Positions 1 through 12,850 of a stretch of DNA of 64,000 bases are shown one piece after another; position 1 is the stretch's first letter, and the number at the start of each line of letters is the position of its first letter. Under the pieces are notes generated by a model. The model had not been told where the DNA came from. It made no database searches and saw only the letters and a list, made by a program, of their open reading frames with translations. Both the position numbers and the translations under genes were made by a program. The stretch covers positions 66,738,029 through 66,802,028 of the forward strand of contig NC_134456.1 of NCBI RefSeq assembly GCF_047948215.1, in the 5' to 3' direction. This DNA comes from Lycorma delicatula (taxonomy: Eukaryota; Arthropoda; Insecta; Hemiptera; Fulgoridae).

Positions 1-2322
1 TTTTATGGGTCTCATAAGAGCATGAATAGCTTGATGACTTGTACCTTCAAAAAATGGCAGCAGGTGTTGTATAAGTCATTTATTTTGGTACAAATGATTG
101 TACTCAAAATAGGCAGATAACTGCTATACTGCAATTGGAGCTTAAAGAACACAGCACTTGACAGTGCAGCCCTACGGTAATGGATGTACTTGCGTTGCAC
201 TTGAAAAGCAGATAACTCTGCCTGATCGGTGTTCTCGTTTTGTGATACATTTGATTTTATTAGGAGTTAACTGAAATGCATGAGATAGCCCTGATATGAT
301 CTCAGTCATACGAAAAAGAATTTTCTTTTTTCTTTTTATCCTCAATTTTTAGCTAAATAGCACCATACATGTAACTCATACAATTTTGCAAACTTTGATT
401 TTAACTTAGTTAAACTTATATTTATCAGTAATAAAAACTTCAGTATTCGACAAATCACGTTCAGTTGCTATAGAGAAATAATATTTTAGAGTTTTTAGTT
501 TATAATACATTTTTTACAGATTCATTTTTCAGTCATGTAAAACAGATGGAAATTTTTTTACAATGGAAAACATAAAAATAAAATTTTTAAACTAACAACC
601 TAATGTTTTCTCTTTGTCGAGTAATGAAATAGTGTATTTACAGGTAACTTCAAAGTTTACATTTGTCTGTTACTTTTCATTTTTTTTGAGATGGGAAGGC
701 AGTAGACAGCTCTTAGAAATGCCCTAATATTCTTCAAGAGTACGAGATTAGTTGAAAATAAGTGTAGAACATGCATATAAGGACTATATATACAATGTAA
801 TTTAAGATGAATATTTTTGGATTTAGATTTATTTTGAGGATGAAGTGCCAGTACATAAATAACCTGATAATAAAATTATCTGGATAATAAAATCTGATTT
901 CAGACCTGCTATTTGTTCTTTCTTGTAGTAATTATTATCTTATTGTGTAAGTTTAGGTGTTTAGTTTAAACGCGTCTACATCATAAATTAACATAATTAT
1001 ATAAATAGTATTTCTATATTAATAACATATTAATTTTTTGCTGGTAAATTAAAAATGATAACCTGCAAAGAGCATTTGTATTAAAATTATTATGTTGGAA
1101 ATCATTGTTAGTTTTTTAAAATGTTATTTTATTCTCTTGCATATTTAAAAAAAAAATATTTTTTATTTTCCATTTTAAGTCATCAGTATTATATATTTTA
1201 CAGGTAAATATTTTTATCAATTTTATCGACCGTACATGTAATTTAAGTGACGTCTAAGATGTTTAGTCTCAAAAAATTTCATTTCTTTCAATGCTGAATC
1301 AGCATTTTAGTATAAAAGTGCAATGCCATAGAAATTATAAGTCACCTTCAACTTTATTTCTAGCTCGGCGTATTAAAATAAAATCTGTCCGAGGATGAAA
1401 ACACGCTAAGTGTAAGTTACAATGTAATAATAGTAAAATTGTATTGTATAATGGTATAGTTTGGAGGTTGAATAAACTTTGGTGACAGATATGACATTGT
1501 ACATTTAATTCGTGGATAAATCCTGACATAATAATGGTACTGAACACCCACGATTTTTTTATGCTTTATTTAAAAAAAAAATAAAAATTAAACGATCGTT
1601 CTTGAAAAATTGTTTACTAAAGTTTAAAGACGTGTATTTGTATCTTACAAATTATTTTTAATTACGATAAACAAAAGAAATACTAACGCAATTTTTGTTT
1701 TTGTTTTTTTTTTAAAAATAAGATGTTAAATTTATAAAAAATAAATAATCCTGTTTATTTAAAAATTAGAATAAGGTAGTATTTTACATTCCTCTATATC
1801 TCAAACTGAAAATTCGCGAAATTTAAGACTTTTTAATTTCAGGGTATCAAAGATTGAAATTAGTAATTGAATCGTTTTACATAATTTACTGTATTAATTG
1901 ATAGTAACAATCTACAACCAAAACTTAATAAATATTTTACTTAATATAGAAGGGTATAACGATTAAATAAAACATTTAAAAAATATTACTAATCTTTTTT
2001 AAATTATTACTTATCAAAGTCGATGCTAAATGAAAAACAACTATCCAAACTAATTAATCCTTAATGTGGAGAGCAAACATCAGAAATACGAAATTTAAAG
2101 AACTAAATTAATTATTTAGAGCGGCTTTATGTCCTTTAATTATTATTACTAGTAATGTATTATTTACAATTTTTTTTTAATGTTTTATTTATATATATAA
2201 TTGATAAGCTTACATAAAAGCAGATGCGACTAACCAGCCTCTAGATAAAAATAAGATAAAATGTGCAAAAGAATACTCGTGAATAAACTGATACCGAACG
2301 TAAGCTAAGGCACTCTAGAGTA
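1..2322. other. AT-rich intergenic or intronic DNA, nothing recognised
   Basis: The stretch is very AT-rich with long A and T runs. The short open frames in it (for example at 12-200 and 1335-1547 on the minus strand) have no recognisable domain and are no longer than chance predicts in such sequence. No repeat, RNA gene or splice-supported exon was seen. Confidence 0.6.
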
Positions 2323-2339
2323 TTTTTTTTTTTTTGTTT

Positions 2340-2847
2340 TTTTCCTTGGCCGGACATCAATTAAGTATACTCGGCCCAGGGATGTGTCCTTCCGACTCCG
2401 GCTTAAGGGGGTCTCCCCATCCACCGGCTTAACATCCAGCACGACAGGTCAACCCCCCCGGTTCTGGATCTTTTGTGCCTGCCTCTAATCACCGGCGGGA
2501 GAAACAGAGCCTGGCTATGCCGTCCCCCCCCCCACCACCGGCAGGAACCGGGTCTCGGTCATTATGCCTTGCCTCAAATCAAAGGTGCCAGCACCAAGGG
2601 CGCAAGCACCCCCAGAAAACCAACACCCTCGGCCGGGTCTCGGTCTTAACTTAACCCTTCGCGAAGGCTTTCCCATGGAGTTCCCGTGCCCTCAAAGGAA
2701 CCCGTACACCTAAGCATACGGGTCCTCCGAGACGGGACTGTACATCCTTCCCTACACTTAGCACTCTAGTAACCCCGGCGTCGATATTCCTCCACCTTCG
2801 TACGGAGAACTGTTCTCGCGAAGTTTGCGAACCATTTCCAGTTATTT
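2340..2847 (-). other. 3' UTR of the R1-like LINE
   Basis: This lies between the ORF2 stop codon and the A-rich tail. It is markedly richer in G and C than the flanks and contains two copies of a gggtctcggtc motif (near 2550 and 2635). No reading frame was recognised. It is assigned to the element by position and composition. Confidence 0.65.
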
Positions 2848-3838
2848 TCAGAGGCCAACATCCACTCCAAGATTTTCCGTCACAATGCGTTCATCTACTA
2901 ATCGTTGGTAGTGTTGCGCCCATCTATGGCACTCGAACAGCGTATGTTCGGCGTCATCTACGCCCTGACAATATTCACAAACAGGCGACTCCTTCTTACC
3001 AATTCTATTCAGGTAGGTGCTGAAACAGCCATGGCCAGACATTAATTGGGTAATGTGGTAATCCATATCACCGTGACGCCGGTCCAGCCAGTTATCTAAT
3101 TCATTTATTAGTCGCCTAGTCCACTCTGCTACTGATGACTCGGTCCAGACCGTCTTCCACTCATTCCTGACCACCTCTTCTGCTTCAATTTTATTATGAC
3201 CAGCCGCCCTTAGCCTCCTACCTTTGACTTTTAGGTCAATTGGTGGAACTGATGCCAAAACGCATAACGCGTTGTACGACATTGTACGGTAACCTGCCAC
3301 TACTCCTAATAGCGCCGCCCGATGCATACTTGTCAGTTTTTGTCTGTTTCTTTGTATATTTACGGCATCAGCCCATATTGATACCGCGTATAGTACAGAC
3401 GACACCATCGTTGACGTGATATGCCTCCTTCTTGACGTTCTAGGTACTGTGTGTCCAGCAAACAGCCCTCTGATGGCTTTTACTGTCGACGAAGCCCTGT
3501 TGCATACCATTTCTATATGCCTGCCAAACTTTAGATTCTTATCTAGCACAACCCCCAGATATTTTGTGCTAGTAACTTCAGTAATATCCTCTTCACGGAT
3601 CGCAATAGTCACACCACCAAGTCTCCGTCTACCCGTGAAGAGAATACACCTACTTTTAGTAGGAGACACCTCCATACTATTTCTCGCTAGCCACTCGTCT
3701 ATCAATCTAAGGGAGAGGTTAGCCTTTGCCTCCACAGCGTCTAGCTTCCGATCTTCAACCAGTACAGCAACGTCGTCGGCAAATGCTACGATAGTAACGC
3801 CGTCTTGGCACTCTACAGTGGGGAAATAAATGTATACC
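2848..3838 (-). pseudogene. C-terminal part of LINE reverse transcriptase (ORF2 fragment)
   Basis: The uninterrupted frame encodes the end of a non-LTR retrotransposon polymerase. Upstream of the first methionine (3735) the frame continues and includes the catalytic FADD box at 3772-3783, so that methionine is not a true start. Then come the thumb region (KYLGVVLDKNLKF and a SVLYAVSIWAD-like stretch), a RTMSYNALCVLASVPPIDL segment typical of R1/I-group elements, and a terminal zinc knuckle CEYC-x7-H-x4-C (2929-2979). The frame stops at 2848-2850. The fingers and palm upstream of FADD, the endonuclease and ORF1 are absent, so the protein cannot be functional. R1-clade assignment is by recognition of these motifs; a related clade (I or Jockey group) is possible. 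Confidence 0.85.
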
Positions 3839-4256
3839 CCGGCATTTGTCCTAGTTTTGCTGATTATTTTCTTGTGTTTTAGTCGAAAGTTCTTTGATTA
3901 TCACAGTCGAAATAATTGATATAATATATATATAAATGCGAAAAATTGTCTACAACTGCATCAAGAGATCAACAAACCGATTGCTTTCAAAGTTTCAGGA
4001 AATATTCGTGTTATCCCTGGGAAGGTTTTAAACCATAGATCTAGGCCCTAGCCTACTCGGGGGTGAAGTTGTGAATTAAAAATATTCATTAAAGAAACAA
4101 AAGTTAATTCTTTTAATTCATTACATTTGTCACCGGCAAGATATATTCCGAAGGAAAATTACTAATTATGTTTTCCTTTCAGGAATATCTGCAAATTATT
4201 TAATGTCTTACAACTATGAGGATAACTAATGCGTCAATGGTCCTCCTGACTAGTTA

Positions 4257-4258
<2 letters not shown>
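3839..4258. other. Flanking DNA between two mobile elements
   Basis: AT-rich sequence with no recognised gene or repeat apart from a short GC-richer piece near 4018-4065. It separates the LINE fragment from the TA microsatellite. Confidence 0.5.

Positions 4259-4313
<55 letters not shown>
4259..4313. repeat. (TA)n microsatellite
   Basis: An uninterrupted TA dinucleotide run of about 55 bases directly abuts the left end of the mariner-like element at 4314. Such elements insert at TA, so the run may have served as the target. Confidence 0.97.
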
Positions 4314-4318
<5 letters not shown>

Positions 4319-5560
4319 GGTGTTCCATATAAAACGCAACCAATCAATCACTCATCCATGAAATTTCAAAAGTCAAACTTACTTCCCTACTCGTTACTGA
4401 AATGGACTCGTCCAACATCTGAACATCGCGGCGACGCAGTAGAACACTACCGATAGTAACAACAATGCAATCATAACGCTCAGTGTGTTGCTAGAGACAA
4501 GATGGTGTTTTGGCTAGATGAACGTGTTTTCATTGTTGAGTCGTACTTCAGTACGAAATCAGTGGTTGCAGTGCAAGATTTGTTTCGCCATAAGTACCCA
4601 GATAAACCAGCTCCTAACAAAACATCAGTATTAAGGTTTGTTGCAAAATTTAGAGAGACTGGTTCTGTTAATAACAAGGAATACAAAAGATCGGGGTCAG
4701 TGATTAATACAGATACAGTCACTGATATCAAAGACCGATTAATCGCCTCGCCAAATAAATCGATCAGAAGTTTGTTTGCTGAAATTAATTTGTCTAAATC
4801 AACTGTTCATCGGGCGACCAAACAATTACAATTACGACCTTATCGTATTCAAACGGTTCATCAAATTCTTGAGCCCGACAAAGAAAAACGGCTACTATAT
4901 TGTCAACGGTTCCGTCGATTTCTGTGTGAGGGAATTAATGTTACGGATTCGTTATTTTTCAAAGATGAAGCACGCTTTCATTTGGATGGCTACGTAAACA
5001 GCCAAAACAGTAGAATTTGGAGTGCTGAAAATCCCTACGTTTATCACGAAAAACAATTACACCCGCAGAAGTTGGGCGTGTGGTGCGCGATATCGCGGAA
5101 GAAAATAATCGGTCCTATTTTTTTCGAGTACACCATTAATGCAGAACGATATCAGGATATTTTATTTCAGTTCATCGCACTCTTGGAAGAGGAAGACAGA
5201 ACTGGTGGCTACAACATGACGGTGCGACATCGCACTACGCAGGTTCAACTTCTGATTTCGTTGAGGAATTCTTTGGTAATCGTGTTATCGGTCGAGGCTT
5301 GTGGCCATATCCTCACCTCTGTGAGGTTTCTATGGGGTTACCTCAAAGAAAAAGCCTACAGCAACAAACCACGAACACTTGAACAATTGAAAGTCAATAT
5401 TGAACAAGCTGTATTAAATATCCAGCCACAAACTTTGAAAAATGTTGCAAGAAACGCTGTAAAAAGAATTGAAGAATTGAATTCAAGAAGATGGCGGCCA
5501 CTTCCAACATTTACTCTAAATGTAAGGTAATGGATGGTAATAATAAAAATTACATTTACA
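4314..5560 (+). mobile_element. Mariner-like transposon (DUF4817 type), right end not found
   Basis: The left end begins directly after a TA with cacagggtgttccatataaa, a terminal sequence recognised from this group of insect transposons. A transposase-like frame follows about 190 bases in. I searched past 5530 for the matching inverted right terminus (ggaacaccctg) and did not find it, so the 3' end is approximate and the copy is probably truncated or badly diverged there. It is non-autonomous because its transposase is defective. Confidence 0.8.
4502..5530 (+). pseudogene. Mariner-like transposase, DUF4817 family, catalytically broken
   Basis: The 342-codon frame is open throughout and close to full family length. 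Residues 10-55 match the DUF4817 helix-turn-helix (YFSTKS ... ETGSV), followed by a second helix-turn-helix near residues 75-112. The first catalytic aspartate is in FFKDEARFHLDGYVN (D155), then RIWSAENP and LGVWCAISRKKIIGPIFFE follow. The block with the second aspartate (QHDGA, bases 5212-5226) lies in a different frame, so residues about 232-270 are shifted and meaningless. The third aspartate region reads SVRFLWGYL where relatives have a D before FFLWGYL, with some bases lost just before it. The C-terminus (NKPRTLEQLK ... VKRIEELNSR) is back in frame. At least two indels therefore disable it although the frame has stayed open. Confidence 0.9.
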
Positions 5561-8453
5561 TTTACACATGCCTTATATAAAATAACATGAAGCCATTTAC
5601 AATCGATGTTAATTCATTCCCAGTTTTTTCGTATCTTTTTTTGAAATAGACAAATTTTCAAGTATTTCCATAGCTTGTCACCACATTTGGGAGAAATTTC
5701 TTGTCGTGATGACTCAACAGGATAATTTTTCTATTTCCTTTTTACGATATTCTTTCCTGTACCAGTAACTATAATGACTTAGTTTTTATTTTCTACATTT
5801 ACATGCATAACCACTGGTTGATAGATTTACAGATGTATTAATTTTTCCTTTAATCACATCAATTACCTTTGATAAAATAGAAAGCCTATTGTACTCGTCT
5901 TATAACAGTTAAAATATAAGTAATGCTCACACTTTGTTCTACCAATTTTTCAGGTGTTTCATCATCCCTTCCAATCTTACTAAAATATTAATAAATATTC
6001 TTCAGATTTTTCATTTGAATAATACAAATAAATTTTACTATTTAATAAAATATTGCAACTCGTTTCATAACAGAAAAAGATTCATTAATTTACTTACTGG
6101 TATCTGTCGCAGTTTTTCTAGTGGTTATGATACACATGAACATCTGAAGTACAAGAGCCGCTAGTCAAAGTTGATTTATCTGAGAGATTTTCACCATGTC
6201 AACCTTCGTGTTGAAACAAGTGAAGATATCGATCAGCATTTCAATCTTCTTGCCATGCTGATATGCAGCAGTATATAGGTGTAACGGAAAAAATTTCACT
6301 CCTTACTTTTTGAAGTATAATATGTTCGGGACGTTTTTTTGTATTGTGATGATTATGTCATTTTCAGGAATGACACAATTGTGTCATTCCTGAAAATTCC
6401 TGAAAAAAAAAATTATATTTTTATTCTAATTTATATAATTATATTATATTCCAGCAACTTTCCATTTTACATACAACTCACTATTAAACTTTTAAAACTG
6501 GTCTGTTTAGTATTGACCACAAACTTTACTGTATTATTCTTTTTTTTTGAAATTGTTTGCTTTATGAATTTTCTTTGAGTAATTTGTCTTAACGCATTAT
6601 TTAATTAAATTAAAAGCAACAATTGTGGTAAGTCTTAACTTCCTACTGATTAATAAATTAATCTCAGGTACTCTCGGAAACGTAGAGAAAAATTATTATA
6701 TATTTCATTCGCTCGGAGTCAGTGAAAATTTTCTTTTATATTTATATTATTACTATGTAAAATATTATTATTTCAATAAGAGGAAGATTGAGCTAATAGC
6801 ATATTACAAAGAAAAGTTAATTTATTTTCTTGTACAGATGATCGAAATTTGTTATATTTTTTCTTTTTATTCAGAACATATTGCCATTGCTATATTTAAT
6901 ATTGGTTCATCTTTGCAGGGTAAAATTGTTAATTTTTTAGAAAATCCGGAATAAGAACTTTCACATTTTACTCAACAAAATGTAACTGTAATTAAATAAT
7001 GTAAAAAGGTTGCAGTACTTTATCTAGTTTTATTGACTATACTATATTAAGGAATACTGGAAAGAACCCTTCATGTTTACATGATTCATGCTCACGGTTT
7101 ACGTATGAATAATTTTTAATTAAGATATTCGTCGTCATTGATGTTAAGCATGACAGTAATAACTCTTTATACATTCAAAAATGTTTCTGTGTTAGGTCGA
7201 CATACTTTTATTTCAGTTTCCCGAAAGGTAAATTTGGTAAATTTGGTCTCAAATCTCTTATTATTACCATGTTGTCGTCGATGCCGTTGTAGTCTGTATT
7301 GTTGGAGTGGATCTAATTTGGTTACGAAATAGTAAATTCATTTTTCATTTGACTGTCATATCTTTTAATTTATTTTGTTTATCAAAAAATGTTTTATTTG
7401 TATTTCATTGGAAAGAAATAAAAAATGTGTAATTACATTAATTTTGATTTATACGGACTAAATTACTAATGTGAATCTTTTTATGTAATTGATGTAATCA
7501 GGATTTTAACTTACACAATTATATAAATTAAAATTAACTAGCATTTGCATTATTATTACACAGCTGATAATGCATTATTTTTTAATCATCATGACTTTTA
7601 ATTAATGACGTATTTAAGTGAAATTATTATCTCAAATTTAAAAAAATATATATTATTATAAAAGTAGGAAGACCATGAGTTAATTATTTTCATATTGTAA
7701 TTTAACAAATTGTTTTGCTAAATGAAATAATTGTAATTAAAATAATACTTATGTAATGTTAATCTAATAAAATTTTCGAAAAAAAAAATAATTTAATTTA
7801 ATTTCTTTTAATTACCAAAATAAACATTTTTTTTAGCTATTTAAAATTAAAAGAAATGCAATTTCTAAGTAATGAAAAACACGTAAACAGAACTTTCTTA
7901 AATTTCAATAGGTACAAATAATCGAAAATTAAAAATTTGACTGAAAGACAGAACAGTATAAACTTCATCGACATTTATGAATTCAGCGTAAAAACAATTA
8001 TAACACTACTGGTGGAGTGCAGTGATAGTGTTTTTATACTAATACCTTAAAAGAATAAATTACCGGTTATTTTGTCAAGTATATTTGATTTCTTCCATTA
8101 AGTTAGTCAGCAAGGTCATTTAAATGTAAAAATCGTTCCAGATCCCACACAAATCCAACAACCTAGAATAAAAGACGAAAAATGTAGAAATTTTATTTTA
8201 TACTTACATTTTACATGTTTATTTGATACATTACATTTTTCCGTGTACAGGTACTGAAAGAGTTAAAAGTAGAAAAAAAAATTAAAAATTTATCTCCATT
8301 GTATGACTTGTGCGGCATAAATGTATTAAATTCACTAAACCACTATAATTAAGATTTCCTTTTGTTTTTCAATTTCTTGTTTTATTTTTTCTTCTCGTAG
8401 TTCTTTAATGACCTTTAAAATACCCATTTAATTTTACTAACGAAAGAACACAC
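5561..8453. other. AT-rich DNA, nothing recognised apart from one palindrome
   Basis: Open frames at 5934-6164, 6339-6578, 6625-6954 and 7138-7332 (plus strand) have low-complexity, AT-driven translations rich in F, I, L, Y, N and K, with no motif. Only the perfect palindrome at 6360-6397 stands out. Confidence 0.55.
6360..6397. repeat. Perfect 38-bp palindrome
   Basis: The arm attttcaggaatgacacaa (6360-6378) is followed without a spacer by its exact reverse complement (6379-6397). A shortened direct repeat of part of the right arm (attcctgaaaa) follows at once. No terminal repeats of a larger element were seen around it. Confidence 0.95.
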
Positions 8454-8747
8454 CTCTCTTTCTTTACTGTTCAGCCTCCGGAACCATCGTAAGATATTAC
8501 TTCAGAGGATGAATGAGGATGATGTACGAATGTAAATGAAGTGTGTAGTCTTGTACAGTCTCAGGTCGACCATCCTGAGATGTGTGACTAATTGAAACCC
8601 AACCATCAAAAACCACCGTATCCACAATCTAGTAATCAAATCCGTATAAAAGTAACTGCCTTTACTAGGATTTGAATCTTAGAACTCTCGACTTCGAAAT
8701 CAGCTGATTTGCGATGACGAGTTCACCACTAGGCCAACCCGGTGGGT
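8454..8747 (-). repeat. tRNA-derived SINE, family A, copy 1
   Basis: On the minus strand this reads as a tRNA-like head with box A (tggcctagtgg), then a box B-like region, then a body shared with copies at 20842, 37045 and 63603 (tacggatttga, gggtttcaatta, cttcatttacattc, ggttccggagg) and an A/G-rich aaagaaag tail. SINEs of this type are transcribed by RNA polymerase III from the internal promoter and moved by a partner LINE. No clear target-site duplication was found for this copy. Confidence 0.85.
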
Positions 8748-11059
8748 ATTTTGATCGACTCTGAAGATAGGAAGGAATATTTGATTAAAAGTCCAATATA
8801 TTTAGAAATGGGTTGGTATTTACTTTTCTTCATCCTAAGATAAAAAGAAAATGAAACCAATATAATATCAATCATCAATTGTATCATTTAGTGTGGTAGC
8901 TTATAATTTTTTTTTTTTTAATTTATACGAAAAAATAAAAAAAGACATTGGGGATGAATTTGTGATTGAATTCACAAATTATGTCAGTGATGTTCGGAAT
9001 TTATGCGAATATAATATCTACTTTTTTATATTTTAACCTATCCATTTCGGAACATGATTTCTTTTTTTACGAACTGTTATCCGAGTGGAAGTAGTTTTCC
9101 TCCGAAATGAAACGTTTAGAGGCCATGTTTTAAGATGATTATTCCTTGTAGAAAGCCACGAGGAGGTGCAAGAGAGCTCCACCGTTAAGATCATCGTATC
9201 GGCGGGCTTGAAGTGACTTCCGATGAAACCCATTTCAACTGTAGTGGTGTAGAGGAATTTAAAACAGAGAAGGATTCAAAAAAGGTTCCGGGATTTGACT
9301 AATCAAAGGTATAATGTTGTTTATTTCGTACAAGCAAGTTTATTTGTTAATTCTGGAAAAACGTTTTTATTTAGTTAACGTTTACATCTTTATGAATATT
9401 AAAAGTTTCTGTCTTCTGAAATGAAATTTCAGAAAAAGAAATTCCAAAGTAAGTAAGTAATTATAACTACCGTTCTAAAATTAAAAGTTTGTAGATATTA
9501 ATAATAAAAAATTGCACTCTAAATACTATTGTAGATATGCATTCCAGAGAAGCTGATGTGTTTATGAGAGAAGGGCAGAACCGTACAAGAAATAATCTGG
9601 AATGAAGTAACGTTCAAATTATAATTACAATTTTACCTTCTTACCTGGGAGGAATTTTCTTGTGATTTACCTAAAATACCTCAAATTTACCTCTATCACC
9701 TATTAATCGATTAAAATATTATCTTATTTGAAAATATATTATCCGACAGATAACTGGTATGTACACATATCTGACATGTCTAGTATACGCTAGACCATAT
9801 TTATGTTCTATTTCTTATTCTACCTAATAGTTCATTTATAGTTACGAAGTAGTCATAACATATAAATAAATAATACTGATCTTCTACACCGGTTAGTTAT
9901 GCAATAATAGATTTTTATTGAAGCCGTAGATAATTTATTACAATTATTACTAATTATTATTCATAGCGGTATGAATATCTGTAATTAGGGAATATTCTCT
10001 ACTTAATATTCGAAACTATATATTAAAGCAAACTACAATACTAAAAGACAGACTGCATTAATAGTCCAACGCCTCATTACGATAATATAAATGACGTTAT
10101 GCCCTTTAAAAGTGTTTCTATATAGAATTAAACACTTCTTTGGCCTAGTACAAAATAAAAAAAAAGTAAATAAGTATACGAATAGGCTATTACGTACTCG
10201 TATAAAATTAAAATAAAACAAGTCGTACACATTACTTTACCAGTCGTGATTAGACTTTACCGTGCAACCAGTTTTTTCTCTTTTTTTCTCTCTTGTTATG
10301 GTCCAGCGATGTACTTAATAACTGATATTTCAACTGCTTAATAATTCTTTCTTTCCTTTTTTCAGTTGCATAAGTTATCATTATTATTATTATCAAATAA
10401 ATAGACCTACCATTAGTTTGTTTTTTTAATTTTTATTAAAATTACATTTCTTTTAATTTTATTCTTTATTTTTAATTTATTATTATTATTGCTTTGTTGA
10501 ATACAAATATTATGCTTGAAAATAAAAAAGATTTTTATTTTAATTTTATTTAATTAATTTTTGTGTTAATTTACCATACAAAAATATTGTTCGGCAAAAA
10601 TATTGTATTTTCATTTTACTAAAATAATGATGCTGCTGTTACCTACTATTATTTTTTTTGTAACAATATTAGTTAGCTATAGACATATTGATTTCAAATA
10701 ATCATATTTTTTATGCTATGCTTGTAATGTATCACAACCGCAAATATTTATTTTTGACATACCAGGATGAAATTTAATTTAAATAATTATTTTTCGTAAT
10801 AGTAAGATAATAACAAACTGAGATTGAAAATACAATAAATAAATTCTTCATAATAATTACTGATTCAAACTACCATGAACCGTAAAAATTTAATTGCCAA
10901 AGCTTTATAACTCATATTTTCTTGTTTTTGTTAACTTTTATCTATAAGAGATTGTAAAATTATTTTCATTTACATAATTATTTTTACTTTCCCGTATAAC
11001 GCTATAGAAGCCATACTACAGCTTTAGCCATACTATAGATATACTAAGCCATACTACAG
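8748..11059. other. AT-rich DNA, nothing recognised
   Basis: A slightly GC-richer piece at 9040-9290 contains a 66-codon minus-strand frame (9033-9233) with no recognisable motif. The rest is simple AT-rich sequence with scattered short ORFs of no clear coding character. Confidence 0.5.
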
Positions 11060-11340
11060 TTTTAGAAAGTATTGTAATCGGTCCAATTTTGGCATATGCG
11101 GTTTTCACCTAATGAATTCAAAAAACCGGATGGAAACTTTCCGAGTGTTCGTATGTACGTGTGTTTGGTGTTGTTGCACTCCTTATATCTTCAGAACTGC
11201 TGGACTGATTTTGACCAAACTTTGTCAGATTATTTCTATGTATGGTGCATTGATGACATTATTTTTTCAACTTAAAGGTCAAGGGGGTGAGGCTGTGCAA
11301 TAAGGTCACCCTCACTATCTGGAGATTTTGCTTATTTTTT
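11060..11340 (+). repeat. Probable interspersed-repeat relic
   Basis: The piece is more complex and GC-richer than its surroundings, with phrases (gcggttttcacc, ttcagaactgctggactgattttgaccaaac) of the kind seen in non-autonomous DNA elements of insects. The 63-codon frame at 11112-11303 is probably incidental. No second copy was identified in the window, so this call rests on recognition only. Confidence 0.35.
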
Positions 11341-12850
11341 ATAAGATATCGTATTATTTTTCTTAAGTACATTTGTTAACTATTAAAAAAATAATAAAAC
11401 AGTTTTTCCAACAAAAAAATTTGAAAAATCGCACCCTCAGCCCAAAAAATGTCCTAAATAAACCAGTGGCTAAGTGGGTATACTGCGTCAAAAAGTACTC
11501 CCTTTCACCAGAAGGAGCGCTAGTGTAACACTAACGTACAGCTGTTGTATTTAAATAGAATGATAAATATTTTTAATTAAGTTGTGTGTAAATCGTGCAT
11601 CAAAAAAATGCCGCGTGACGGGAAAGTCCTAGAAAGTCGTAAATAAACAAAAAACCTGATATTGATGTAATTGTAATTAAGTAAAAATAAGCAAATAAGT
11701 CAAATTTCTACTGAAATTTTAATCTAGCTTATAAAAACTAGCTTATAAAAAATTTATTCAAAATGCAGAAAAATTTCACAACCGAAAAATCCATTTTAGA
11801 AAAGTGTTCAAATAAAGTTAATATATTACAATGTACTCAGATTTTTCTCAACAGGATTTGATTAAAACATAACAGGAAGGTCGTATGGTAACCTAAATTG
11901 CGCAACACTGTTCACAGTTCACACCGCTTAATATTCTTTATAATTGTTCACATAGTTGATCATTATGTATTGAGTTGCTTAATATGGATTTTGGTTCTCA
12001 AGCATACATGCCCGGATACAGTAATTAGAGTGATCAGATAACTGTCGCTCGTTACTAACTTTATATTCATTCTTGTTTTGTTTATCATATATTTTCTTTA
12101 TTTTTTCGTCAAATATCTTTGGTATGTAAACCTCTTACATCATGGTATTGCAATATTAAAGGTACAATTATAACATTGTAATTAATTATTTTAATCTCAA
12201 AAAAACTGTTGATAATCTATATTAGTGTAACAAAACTGTTAACAATCAAAACTGTATTTAGAGAAGAAAAATAGTTCCTAAGAAGTAACAACGTTTTCCA
12301 GAAGAATTCCGAAGCAAATACCATATTTTAGTCAAAATGTGAAACAACATACAAATCAGATCAACGTAAATAATTTTAATTTGTACGAAGTGTCTGACTG
12401 ATGTCAAATCTATAAAATTTATCTCTGTCAGTGAAATAGATCATTTGCGTGATCATATCTGTGTAATCATTATAATAATTTTCGGTTCATCATTGAATGT
12501 ACGGATATATACATTAAACAATGATTTATGAGTATCATATCTAACTGACACAAACAAATCTTATCAAAATTATTACCATATGTGTGACATAAACGATTTT
12601 ATCTCATTATTGAACATCAAAAATCAATCTCGTTGAACTTTTACATTCAGAAATATACCGGTGGTCTACAAGAAGTGTAAAAATAGTGTGATAAGATCTT
12701 TTGATGCAATAATAATAAATATTAAAATTTTAATAATTACTTTCATTAGCCTTACAATAATTCATAGACCCCATTAACTACTATTTGTATACAGTCCTCT
12801 CATTAAATAAAAAAAAATATATATATATATGTAAATATATCTGTCACACA
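11341..12850. other. AT-rich DNA, nothing firm
   Basis: No gene recognised. A short phrase near 11595 (cgtgcatcaaaaaaa) recurs near 40867 in a similar setting and may mark a decayed repeat, but the shared part is too short to annotate. Confidence 0.45.

Larger units (their letters stand above)
2323..3838 (-). mobile_element. 5'-truncated R1-like non-LTR retrotransposon (LINE)
   Basis: A GC-richer block interrupts AT-rich DNA. On the minus strand it carries the end of a reverse transcriptase gene, then about 0.5 kb of 3' untranslated sequence, and ends in an A-rich tail (the T run at 2323-2343 on the plus strand). Coding similarity starts abruptly near 3838, just before the catalytic motif, so most of ORF2 and all of ORF1 are missing. 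This is the usual result of incomplete target-primed reverse transcription. I could not find a convincing target-site duplication, and the 5' edge is approximate. Confidence 0.85.

Noticed and set aside
1335..1547. 70-codon minus-strand frame with a CHIC string
   Set aside because: Only one C-x2-C pair is present with no partner ligands in zinc-finger spacing, and the frame is short for chance in this DNA.
3416..3829. 137-codon plus-strand open frame
   Set aside because: It lies opposite the LINE reverse transcriptase; the minus strand carries the FADD and CCHC motifs, so this is its antisense shadow.
4480..4731. 83-codon minus-strand open frame
   Set aside because: It is antisense to the DUF4817 helix-turn-helix region.
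5934..7332. Run of four plus-strand open frames
   Set aside because: They do not share a frame, have composition-driven translations and show no motif; stop-poor AT-rich sequence explains them.
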